Positions 27,091 to 36,667 of a stretch of 64,000 nucleotides of DNA are shown in pieces; positions within the stretch are counted from its first letter, which is position 1, and the number at the start of each line of letters is the position of its first letter. The stretch is from contig JAEMBT020000006.1 in the NCBI GenBank assembly GCA_018873245.2, positions 9,507,855 through 9,571,854 of the forward strand, in the 5' to 3' direction. Origin of the DNA: Archegozetes longisetosus (lineage: Eukaryota; Arthropoda; Arachnida; Sarcoptiformes; Trhypochthoniidae). The position numbers and the translations under genes are program-made. The notes below the pieces were generated by a model that had not been told where the DNA came from, did no database searches, and was given only the letters and a program-made list of their open reading frames with translations.

Positions 27091-30000
27091 TTGTTTTGAG
27101 GTACTAATGATGAAATGTTTAAGCATTCCTTCTTTATGAATGAAATTTTCAAATAACAACTCGCAAGTACTTCCCTCATTCTTTTATCAATTAGTCTGAG
27201 AGTATAAAAAGACAAAGTAATAGAGAAGAGTGAACGAGTGAGAGCTTAGACTCACAACTAACGAGTTGCTATTAATTATTTGGAAAAAAATACCCTATCA
27301 TATTGAGATACCAAAAGTATTTTTAAAAATTAAAAGCTAATATTTTCATATATTGATACCTCTAATGTATAAAATATTTAATAAGGATAAAAGAAATAAC
27401 TTTTTTTATAAAAGAATTAAGTCACAAAACCTGAAAAATTGAATGGAAACTATATTGCACATAATAGGTTTTGATAAAAATGCATTCAAACCCCATATTC
27501 TTACCTCAAACAGACACCAAATCGATCAATTGACTGTATTTAAAAGGCAAAGTAAATACGGATATAAAGATATCATGGTAATGAAAAGTAATTGTTTTGT
27601 ATTGTAATATGGCTTGAATATGACTTTTTGAAAACTCAATTCTACCAAAAGTTTGGAAATTTTGATCGTATGCATAAACAAAAATTGACAACAAATTTTC
27701 ATAAGCATGACGATTATTAATTTTTAAACGTAACTTAAAAGTCACATATTTGCAGATTAATCAGAACTAAAAATAATTATTAGTGAATTTTTAAAATTTT
27801 TAATTGAAAATTTCAAACATAAAAATTGCAGAATTTATACAATGTGTTAACACAAGAATTTAAATTTCGGTATATAATAATTACCGTAGTTTAATATATT
27901 TTTTTGTAAAATTGGTCTGAAATATTTGTTTTATATTTGATAATAAAATGGAATGAATAAAATAGTTATCTTAAAAATGATAAGTAAATACTTTTTCGGG
28001 ACAATTTATAGCAAGCCGTTACACAGTGTAATGTTGCCTGTTCTATTTATATATTAATAATTATTAGAGTCTAGCAGTTAACATTACGGTATACGAAAAT
28101 CCACTCTTACAGATCCTTTAATCAAACTTCAATCAACTTAGGTCAGGAGGGATTTCACATAAATAAATGTTTATTTTTCTAATAAAAATCCAATTTACTT
28201 AAGTTAAACAATTTTCTTACAACTCAATAAACTATCAATACGAGAGTGATAGTAGACTAATTTTGAAATACCTGATTTTTTAACACAAAACCTATGAAAT
28301 CTTCTTTACGCCTACTGAGTCACAATTTTCTGGCTTCACCACTACCTGTAAACCCTATCCTCTGCTAGCAGTAATCGTTTAAAAAATATTAGCTAAAATT
28401 GCAAACAACACGTTTCTAGAACAATTTGACAATAAGTCAAAAAGTTTGATTTTTGTTGACAAACTAATGGCATTGTAACCAAAACAAATGATTATTTACT
28501 CATAATTATTTTTATAAATCATTAGTCTGTCTATACAATCCAGAAGTTATGACAATCAATCAATATTGCCATATAGTGTTTAGCGATTTGGCAAACATTC
28601 GAAACGCTTGCATCACAACTTCTTATTCAGAAGTTAATAAACAAGAATATTCGATGAGAGCTCGTCGAATATAGTGTTAGCAGAAGTCTATATCTAGTTC
28701 AATAACCTATAAGTTGAGTTTATTAGGAACACATATCAGAATACAACACTTGGTTATTACTAAATAATACCATTACTGATTTTGATCGATTTTATGTGTG
28801 TATTTATGTCTTTTTTCTCATAATTCATAAATATAGATCTTTAAATGGTCCATCGTCTTCTTACTAATCAGTAGCTTGCTCTAATTTCTTTTATCATTTC
28901 CCTCAAATTGTTCCTAATTTTTATGAATCAACTTAAGTAATTCATTTTAGGGCAATTTTTCTCTTCTGACTATTTCATTATGATTTCATCACTAACAGAG
29001 GGTAAGCGATAATGCATTAAAACTACTTATAGCTTGCGGTTCTAGCATTCGTTTCGATATAGCAATGAATAAAAGCTATCAAATCGATTTATGCATTATC
29101 GCTTTGAAAATTTTGAAAATTCATTAAAGTTCTCGTCTTGTCTAATAGATTAATTGAAACCAACTAATATGGCACTAGCCTTTTTAATTCAAGAATTGGC
29201 TCCACTTATTTGAATATATCTTAAAAACTTCCATGATCATGAGTTTACAATTATTATTGAAGCTAAAAATGTATTGCGAAATCCGTAAACTGTTCTTGGG
29301 GATTGTTAGCATTAATCTTTTCCTTATAAATTTATATTAATGCTTTCAACTCTCTTAACTAAGTCTTTAGATTTCAGTATTCTTTTAATCTGGTCAAGTT
29401 AAGTGCGCCCATCATGTTTGACAAAATTTCAATAATTTTTTTGATCATTGACATAGATTTTTTACAAACTAAAATCAAGTTTAAATTTGCAAATTGATTA
29501 CTTTCTCAATGAGAATCAGTTCATTAGCAAAGATTAGAGAGGTCCAAAAGTAAAGCTTCAACTTAGAATAGATTTGAGAAATACCAAGCTAATTCATCTT
29601 ATTTACAATTCATTCAACGCCAAAGTTCTTAGCAATGCTGGTCAACTTAATCCTTATTCAATGCAAAAATACAAAAGACAAATCTAGTTCTTATATCTCA
29701 ATTACTTATTATATTACTCATGCTATAAGGCTCAAGATAATTTAGGTGACCAACTTCTAAGATTCTTACTGGAAAGGGATTCCGAGGGTATCATTATACT
29801 CTCGAAGATAACATTTTTTCATCTTGTTTATGATTAAACAGTAGATTTTGACGCATTAGCTGAAAAGCTGTTATATTTATTCTTATAGGTTCCAATGGAT
29901 ACAACAAAATGTAATTATTTAAAACAAGTATTTTTCTGCTGAGTGCTAATCACTTCTTTTTGTTTACAATTAATTCAAGTAACAAGTTATTAAAATAAAA

Positions 30001-30348
30001 TATTTTCTTCTTTACAGAATTATTCTTATTTGGTAGAATTTCAAGGTGAATTACGAGTTATTTTTAATAACATTACATTTTAGATATTAGTATACATTAG
30101 TAAACTCTGTCTAATAGTATTGTAATCTGCTGGCACATATAGTCCCCTCTTTGAATCTGTATTGTAAAGAATTGTTATAAAAAGGTGGTAACTCTGCTTA
30201 CGCGTACCATTAGATGTCACATAACGAAACTTTTCGATATTATATCACAAAAGATAATATAGCAAAGCATAAGTAAAGGATACAAGTGAACAGCAGCTGT
30301 AGAAGCGCTAGATCGCTTATTGTGTTGACATATAAGTTGAGTTTTGAT

Positions 30349-30420
30349 TATAGCTAACATATTGAACTATGTTATAGCCAACATATTCAGCTGTGTTATA
30401 GCCAACACATTCAACTATGT
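30349..30420. repeat. 24-base tandem repeat, three units, just upstream of the SGSM3-like gene
   Basis: Units 30349-30372, 30373-30396 and 30397-30420 share TATAGCCAACATATTCAACT followed by ATGT with few changes; a partial fourth follows. It ends about 70 bases before the start codon, so it lies in the promoter or 5' UTR. Confidence 0.85.
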
Positions 30421-30491
30421 TATAGTCTTACAACATATTGCCAAAATTCTTCATTTCTCTTAGCCCACGTCGATTCTAGTCCTATTCCCTT

Positions 30492-33038
30492 ATGGCCATG
30501 TCCTTTGTCAAGTCACTCTCTTCTTCAATTAAAACTTCACCTCATAATCAAGGCTACCAGAATCATGTCATACAACCTGACACCGTCAGCGATCCTGACG
30601 ATCAAAATGACAATGACACGAATCACGCCCAAACCCATCCCGTCGACTGTGATATGGTCTGCGATTCTCCCATCGATTCTCCGCATAAACCAGAATACGG
30701 CGGACCCTTCTATTTGCTCAACCCTTCCATATGGCCTCAAGACATCTTAATGGCTTTATCACAACCTGAAGACTCTCAACCCCCGCACCATTTTGATGAA
30801 TATGGATTCATCATTGAATCTGCAAATAATCGCGAGCAAAACAATGACGACGAATGTGATCACTCGACTAAAGAAAAAAAACTATCTCTCAGAAAACAAT
30901 ATGACGAAGAATTGAGATCTAAATGGATTTGTTATCTTGAATTCAATTACAATAAAGAAGCGATTCCTAAAATGAAATGGTCTCAAGTGGACACTCAAAT
31001 AAAACATACTAAAGTATTATCTGAATTAATTAAATTAGGTATTTCTCCTTCATTGAGACCTCCCATTTGGATGAGAAGTTCCAAAGGAATGACTCTTAAA
31101 ATTAATAGTAACTGGACTTATACACAACTCTCCGATCTTTCCAACCACGTCCCATCGCTCTCAGACAAACAAATATCGAGAGTACTTCCAACCAATGCAT
31201 GCTTTATGAATAGTACTTCTGTGGGAATTGAAAGGTTAAGAAGAATTCTACGTGTCATCAAATGGTTACAGAAAAATGGGACCAGTGTTTTCAACATGAC
31301 TCAGGAATCGGTCAATCTATCTGTCATTGCAGCCTATCTTCTGCTCGTATGCAATGAAGAGGACGCCTTTTGGCTAACCTTGTCCATCACTAATGAGCTC
31401 AAGTCGTTCAATCATCAGCAAACCCTAAGAGCTCTAATCACAACTCATTGTCCAGAAATTGATGCAGTCCTCAAACAACACGATATCGAATTGAGTTTAA
31501 TTACATCTCATTGGTTTTCTGCGTTGTTCGCTGGTTTTATTCATGATACCAAGATCTTGTTCCATCTCTGGGACCTTTATTTTTATTATGGATCAATTGT
31601 TTTATTTCAATTAACAATAGGTCTTCTTTTAAGCCAAAATGAACTCATTTGCAAAAGTAAAGATTCCGCTACTGTATTCAATGCATTATCTGATTTACCC
31701 TCACATATAAAAGACGTGCACTCTTTGATATCGGTCTGGAGCAATGGGGAAAAGTTTGTTCAACATTTGACAGTTGATGACCCATTAGTCAATATTAGTC
31801 AAGCTTCACCTTCGATGCAATCATCTATGCTATCGATTCCTTCGTTTACAAGTGAAGGACAGGATAATGATCTGAAAACTAAAAATATTCGACAAACTTC
31901 CATTATTTTAGAATTGCACGAAGCTATTGTTACCATTGCCAGACATTTCGAAGTTCACGAACCAACAATTAAAGCAAATTTGGTTCCTGATTATTCAACT
32001 ATTGATAACAGTGAAGATGACGATGAAATGAGTTATAGAAAACAGCGAATGAAACAAAGAAGAGCCAAAGCACTGATTGACTTTCAACGATACGATTCTG
32101 ATGAGCTCGGATTTCGTAAGAATGATATAATCACTATAATTAGCGAAAGAGATGAACATTGTTGGGTGGGAGAGTTGAATGGACTCAGAGGTTGGTTTCC
32201 CGCAAAGTTTGTCGAATTGCTCGACGAACGGAACAGAGACTATAGCGTTGCTGGCGATGATCGCACCACTCCATTCATCAATGATTTAGTTCGCGGTCGA
32301 CTATATAGTGCCATCAAAACAATTTTAACCTATGGAATGAAAAAGACACTCTTTATTCACACTCATCCATGGATTATAATTGAAGCCATATCTAGAGCTT
32401 GCGCTGAAAGCGATTTCAATTCCGTATATTCAAGACTAGTCTTGACGCGAACCTTCCGTTTAGACGAATTTGCTAGAGTTTTGACACCATCAGAAATATT
32501 GTATCGCAGTATCGCTCATATAAATCATACACATGAAAATGAAGCAATGGATGTTAAACTACGCTCACTATTGTGTCTTGCGTTGAATCAACATATTTTG
32601 CATGAATGGTTTGCTGTGATTTGTGGCACTCAGCCTCATATCATTTCAAAGTGGTATTACAATTGGAGCTTTCTTAATAGCCCGGCCTGGAAAATGATTA
32701 AAGCAGAGTTAAGGTAATCAATGCTATTCAACATCACATCACCTATCAGTCATTTTCCAATTGATTCTTCAAATATTAATTCAAATAAATTAAATACAAA
32801 AATCCTCTAAATCAAGTTTAATAGGATTAATAAATAATTAATTTGATTACAAATAAGATGATGCAAAATGAAATAAATAAATTAATGTATTTTCTATTAC
32901 AGATTATTGACACAATTTTCGTTCAATTTGAATCCAAACTCAGAATTAGCAGAAAATCTTCAACCAAAGTCTCCAGTTTCAAAGGATGGTGTTACAGATA
33001 TGTTAGTAAAGCATCATCTATTCTCCTGGGATATTTAA
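30492..33038 (+). CDS. SGSM3: SGSM3-like TBC-SH3-RUN protein
   Basis: Two exons, 30492-32713 and 32903-33038, give 785 residues; the frame otherwise stops four bases into the intron. The order TBC (about 178-385), SH3 (about 526-585, with ALIDFQRYDSDELGF and GWFPAKFVELL) and RUN (about 599-738) is that of SGSM3/RUTBC3, a modulator of small GTPases of the Rab and Rap type. Conserved blocks include LRPPIWMR, LPTNACF, RLRRILR, EEDAFWL, QHDIELSLITSHWF and LWDLYFYYGS. The C terminus DGVTDMLVKHHLFSWD in exon 2 matches the family end. The TBC glutamine-finger motif (usually YCQG) is absent: the corresponding region reads SVFNMTQESV, and a stretch after EEDAFW is shortened. The Asp of the IxxDxxR motif is also replaced by Gln although the Arg remains. 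GAP activity is therefore doubtful. The stop is one base from the stop of the convergent neighbour. Confidence 0.93.
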
Positions 33039-33039
33039 T

Positions 33040-33929
33040 CTAGCCATCTAGCTTTTCAAATATGCTAAAACCACAAGAACTAAACTTTTTAGCACAGTTT
33101 TTCCCAGATTTTCCATACTTTTCTGCGGTTATAAATTCTTCGAGTAAACCCTCTTCATCATAAGCACGAGACACCCTAATCGAGTCGAAGAGACATACAG
33201 ATATTGAATTATACTATAATAATTGATTAAATTGATTTCTTTCTACTCTTACGTCAAAATATGTTCCAAAATTTCATGAAGCGGTGACTCAATGAGCATT
33301 GGAGTCTCCGCTAATTCACATATTGATTTACAAATACAACTGCGACCATCGATACCATACCTGAAAATTAATTTACATTTTGACCAAAATCTCGAAAATT
33401 CGTTCAGTGATGAATTAGCTCAAGTAGAAGTGAATTATGTAAAGAACATTACGAACCTTTCAAGTGTTTCTGCTATTGAATTGAAGAGGTCGTATCGATG
33501 TTGGGCGGAAGCAGCACCAATACTTCTTTTCATGGCCTGATGATGATGAGGAGGATAATAAGGTGAACCTCCAGGAGAACCATAATAAGAATCATAGCTA
33601 TAATAATTAGGCATATATGACGGATAATTGATTGGAACAGCTGGAGCTTCGGGTACGACAACGTATGGCACTGTTATTGGATTGAACAATATTGTGTCGT
33701 TAAGCAATGTTATCGAAAGAGGAAATTCTATATCAAGCTGAACGTCAACGCCTCCCAAACTTGGAATAGGAATCGTTAATTCGATATCAAATGAGACTTT
33801 CGAATTTTTGGTGAACACAAATCTTCGGACACGGTGGTGTATTGACAAGTCTTCAGAAGTTGTCGATGTTTGAAAAAGTGTTGAAACTATGAATAACTTT
33901 ATAAAAGAAAGACTTGTAATTAACTTCAT
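33040..33929 (-). CDS. DM4/12-family secreted protein A
   Basis: Three minus-strand exons, 33929-33457, 33360-33253, 33175-33040, all in phase, give 238 residues. The start is placed at the ATG at 33929 because it opens a signal peptide (MKLITSLSFIKLFIVSTLF); an upstream in-frame codon at 34067 is not needed. After a dibasic RVRRF site the protein has a beta-rich region (VSFDIELTIPIPSLGGVDVQ), a Tyr/Pro-rich stretch (PSYMPNYYSYDSYYG) and a final Cys-bearing module: GRSCICKSICELAETP, then AEKYGKSGKNCAKKF and SSCG. This ending is the DM4/12 signature of arthropod secreted proteins of unknown function. It is a divergent neighbour of a second DM4/12 gene, so the two look like a duplicated pair. 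No biochemical role can be given. Confidence 0.85.
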
Positions 33930-34350
33930 TTTACTGTTGAGATATTCAGACACAGGGAGTAGTGAAAAACTGTTTCTGATTCTAAGAGATTTGAGATACT
34001 GAGCACAAATTTGATCGACAAATGAGTAAATAAGATTATCATAATCGAGAAAAATTCCACAAATCACTTACTGTGGCATTGAATGACACTGCGAAACAGG
34101 TCAGAGTGTCCTGTTGTTGGCTATCAAAAGGTTAGATATACTTCCCATTTGTGATGAGACAGCACTGAAGGCACAGACATCAAATGCACCGCAACTTAAT
34201 TTAAATGAGCATCTTCAAGAATTGCATCGTCATACACACTGACCTAAACTTTGCATTTAAACTACATCTAAACTTTGCATACTATATAAACTCATGAAAA
34301 AGGATGCCATTAACATTCATTATTTATTCACTCACATTAAACAAACAAAT
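33930..34350. promoter_or_regulatory. Shared divergent promoter of the DM4/12 pair
   Basis: 421 bases separate the two start codons. On the + side a TATA-like TATATAAA lies at about 34283-34290, about 60 bases before the ATG at 34351. Immediately upstream are two perfect direct copies of TAAACTTTGCAT, 34245-34256 and 34269-34280, spaced 24 bases. They may be a binding site for a common factor (inference). Confidence 0.55.
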
Positions 34351-35039
34351 ATGAAGTTTTTCATCATTACTTATTTAATTATTTTGATCACTACAGCAGT
34401 CAAATGCGAACGCATTCAAAGAGTAGTATTGCCGACAACTGCTTCGGTGCTGAAAATCATTCCAAGTGTAGAGATGCCGACTGTTTCCTCCAACTCTATT
34501 CAATCGGGATTCAGCTTCAAAATGCCGATTGGTATACAGTTTCCGAGTGTTATGGATGTCGTTCAGTCTGTTAGACAAACAATAAATACAGCAAATAATG
34601 CGGCAAATAATGGTCCGACGGAAACTCACACTGCTTCAGCACTGCTTCCGAATAGAACTCGAGTCAATTCAAGAGCGAAGTTATACAAAGCTATTGAAAA
34701 ATCGCACAACAGTTTGGGTCGTGTTTGCCTGATGAGAGCGATATGTGAAGTGGCAGAAGTGCCTTTCATGACACCCTCGACTGGATTGCTCGGAGAAATA
34801 TTTGATATGCTTTTATCGTAAGTGATCGAAATTTTTCAATTTTCAATTTGACTACCTTTCAACTTCTGCTCCATTACAGTTCGTCGGTTCTAAGTGATAG
34901 CAACGGAATACTATCGGTTTATAGACAAGCAGAGAAAATAGGCAAAAAAGGGATGGCAAAAGGAGACAAATGTAAATCACATTATAAAGAGTGTCCCTTA
35001 TCTCTGTTCAATATTGTAGACCTTCCAGTTATTGGATAA
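34351..35039 (+). CDS. DM4/12-family secreted protein B
   Basis: Two exons, 34351-34817 and 34880-35039, give 208 residues. The start is the ATG at 34351, which opens a clear signal peptide (MKFFIITYLIILITTAVKC); an in-frame ATG at 34294 would bury it. The C-terminal half has the DM4/12 pattern: YKAIEKS, GRVCLMRAICEVAEVPF, GLLGEIFDMLLS, then across the intron YRQAEKIG, DKCKSHYKECPLSLF. The conserved Cys positions match protein A. AATAAA at 35051-35056 lies 12 bases after the stop. The family is found in arthropods and its function is unknown. The middle (NTANNAANNG) is Asn-rich and low-complexity. Confidence 0.87.
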
Positions 35040-35108
35040 AATTATTTATCAATAAATTATAAATATTTATTTAAGTTATTTAATTGTTGTTACAGTTGAT
35101 TTGTTAGA

Positions 35109-36359
35109 TTATTTTGGAGAATTAATTTTGATTCGAAGCAAATCTTTGTTGAGTTTAGGAGTATATCTTAAACGTTTAGAATATTTGCTCAGTAATTCAT
35201 TCCAGTAACACTGTACTGAATCTAGAGTCAAATGATTCCATATAAAATTGAAGCCTTCGTTAGCTATATTCCTAACTATTTGATCGTTTTCCTTCAAGAA
35301 CCTCAATATTTGTTCAGCATCACTGAAGTCCTTAGCGATTGGGACAAAATGAATCCATGGTTTGAGTTGAGTATAAAAAAATTCGATCCAATTAGAATCA
35401 ACATTTAATACAAGAGATTTACATAGAAATAGGTGTTTGTAACGGAAAGAAGCGGCGACTCCTCTCATGTTAAATAAGTATTTATATTTACACTGTTCTT
35501 CAAAGCTGACTGTAGAAGCAGGTTCGGCACCCAATGTGTCGGCCAATGACCTCCAGGCCTGGTTCTTAGTGTATTGAGCGTCGACTAAATCGGGCTTTGA
35601 TCGACTCAATAGTACGAGAGGGTCACGATCACTAGAGGTTCGCGACCCCCGAAAGAAAGCAACTGATTCTTTTTGATCCCAATCAGTAGCTCTTTTAGTA
35701 ATTGTCTCTCGCATTAAATCCCATCTACCAATTCCAACCGGATACCTATCGATGGCAGGTCCACCACACCAGAAAGTCCAAGCCGGGTATGTTATGTCGA
35801 TGTATTGAGTCAAGTCTTTCGAGAATGAAAGAATAGGTAAGGCCTTCCATGATTTGTGGACCTGAGGATAATCTCTGACATTGATGATGAGATCCATGTC
35901 TGGCAAACTATCAATTATTTTCAATATGAAATATTCAACACCTTCGCAACGAGACGGAAACAAACAGTCTCTTTCTCGATACAACTTATGGTCTATTATC
36001 TGGTAGTGAACGCCACGCTTGTGATGGATCGCTTCTTCTATCAGTTGTTGACTAATTCCAGATTGATTCCAATGAATTAAATCATTTTCTAGAAAGTCTA
36101 AATAACACTGACACGGACTGTCACTATTTTGACTAACTTTATTGTCGACATGGTTATGTTTGGCGACTCGGATGGCGTCATAGTATTTATTCCATTTCTC
36201 GTTAGAATCGTCAAAGTCTTTATTGTTTTGCTCTAAATATTTTGATTTCTCATGGAATGAATTTGAATTTTCATCACTCTCATCATACATGTAGTTGTCA
36301 TCACTTTCACTATTTGATACAAACAATAAAAGTATTAAAACACGTTTAAATAAATACAT
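35109..36359 (-). CDS. POGLUT1: Rumi/POGLUT1-like protein O-glucosyltransferase (CAP10 fold)
   Basis: A single-exon gene for 416 residues. The family adds O-glucose to EGF repeats of Notch and other proteins in the endoplasmic reticulum. A signal peptide covers about residues 1-19. Recognised blocks are INVRDYPQ (160-166, near the catalytic Asp region), FWCGGPAIDRYP, FFRGSRTSSDRDPL (235-248), YTKNQAWRSL, CKYKYLFNMRGVAASFRYKH and FFYTQLKPWIHFVP. Length agrees with animal Rumi (about 390-410). Residues 19-40 form an unusual acidic Asp/Glu/Ser/Asn stretch. The C terminus reads RIKINSPK and lacks the KDEL/KTEL-type retention signal; the 69 bases between this stop and the neighbour's stop offer no alternative end. 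On the minus strand AATAAA lies at 35071-35066. Confidence 0.93.
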   Translation of the reverse strand: MYLFKRVLILLLFVSNSESDDNYMYDESDENSNSFHEKSKYLEQNNKDFDDSNEKWNKYYDAIRVAKHNHVDNKVSQNSDSPCQCYLDFLENDLIHWNQSGISQQLIEEAIHHKRGVHYQIIDHKLYRERDCLFPSRCEGVEYFILKIIDSLPDMDLIINVRDYPQVHKSWKALPILSFSKDLTQYIDITYPAWTFWCGGPAIDRYPVGIGRWDLMRETITKRATDWDQKESVAFFRGSRTSSDRDPLVLLSRSKPDLVDAQYTKNQAWRSLADTLGAEPASTVSFEEQCKYKYLFNMRGVAASFRYKHLFLCKSLVLNVDSNWIEFFYTQLKPWIHFVPIAKDFSDAEQILRFLKENDQIVRNIANEGFNFIWNHLTLDSVQCYWNELLSKYSKRLRYTPKLNKDLLRIKINSPK

Positions 36360-36667
36360 TTCTAAAAATTTATTGATACTGCTTTTGTCTCAATTAAGTA
36401 ATAAATTAGCTTCAATTGATAAAAAAAATGTAGTATATAATATGAAAAACTAAACAAAAATAGTAGACAAAACTTTAGGAAAAGTTGAAAACATATCAAA
36501 ATAAAGGTTTAGGTTTGATAACTATGGAAACTGTAAACAATAGCAAAGCGTTAACTTTACGCAATACTCTGACGACTGGTTTCAATAAGTTTCGTATAAA
36601 TACTCGTAAACAATCAAATCAAATGAATTGAATGTTAAGATAAATAAATAAATAATAGTTATTAAGA
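36360..36667. promoter_or_regulatory. Divergent promoter gap between POGLUT1-like and POLR3A
   Basis: 308 bases between opposite start codons must contain both 5' UTRs and promoters. No TATA box or other defined motif stands out; it is AT-rich with A runs near 36421. Confidence 0.4.

Larger units (their letters stand above)
22968..30348. other. Long intergenic region upstream of the DIP-like and SGSM3-like genes
   Basis: 7.4 kb with no supported exon on either strand. It contains the 5' region of the minus-strand DIP-like gene, a CTT/TCTTC-rich tract (about 23906-23937), a TA microsatellite (about 26342-26360), a TA-flanked MITE (25898-26043) and four exact 30-base tandem units (26971-27090). 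Confidence 0.6.

Noticed and set aside
33930..34067. Longer N terminus for DM4/12 protein A starting at 34067
   Set aside because: It would place the clear signal peptide internally; the ATG at 33929 is preferred.
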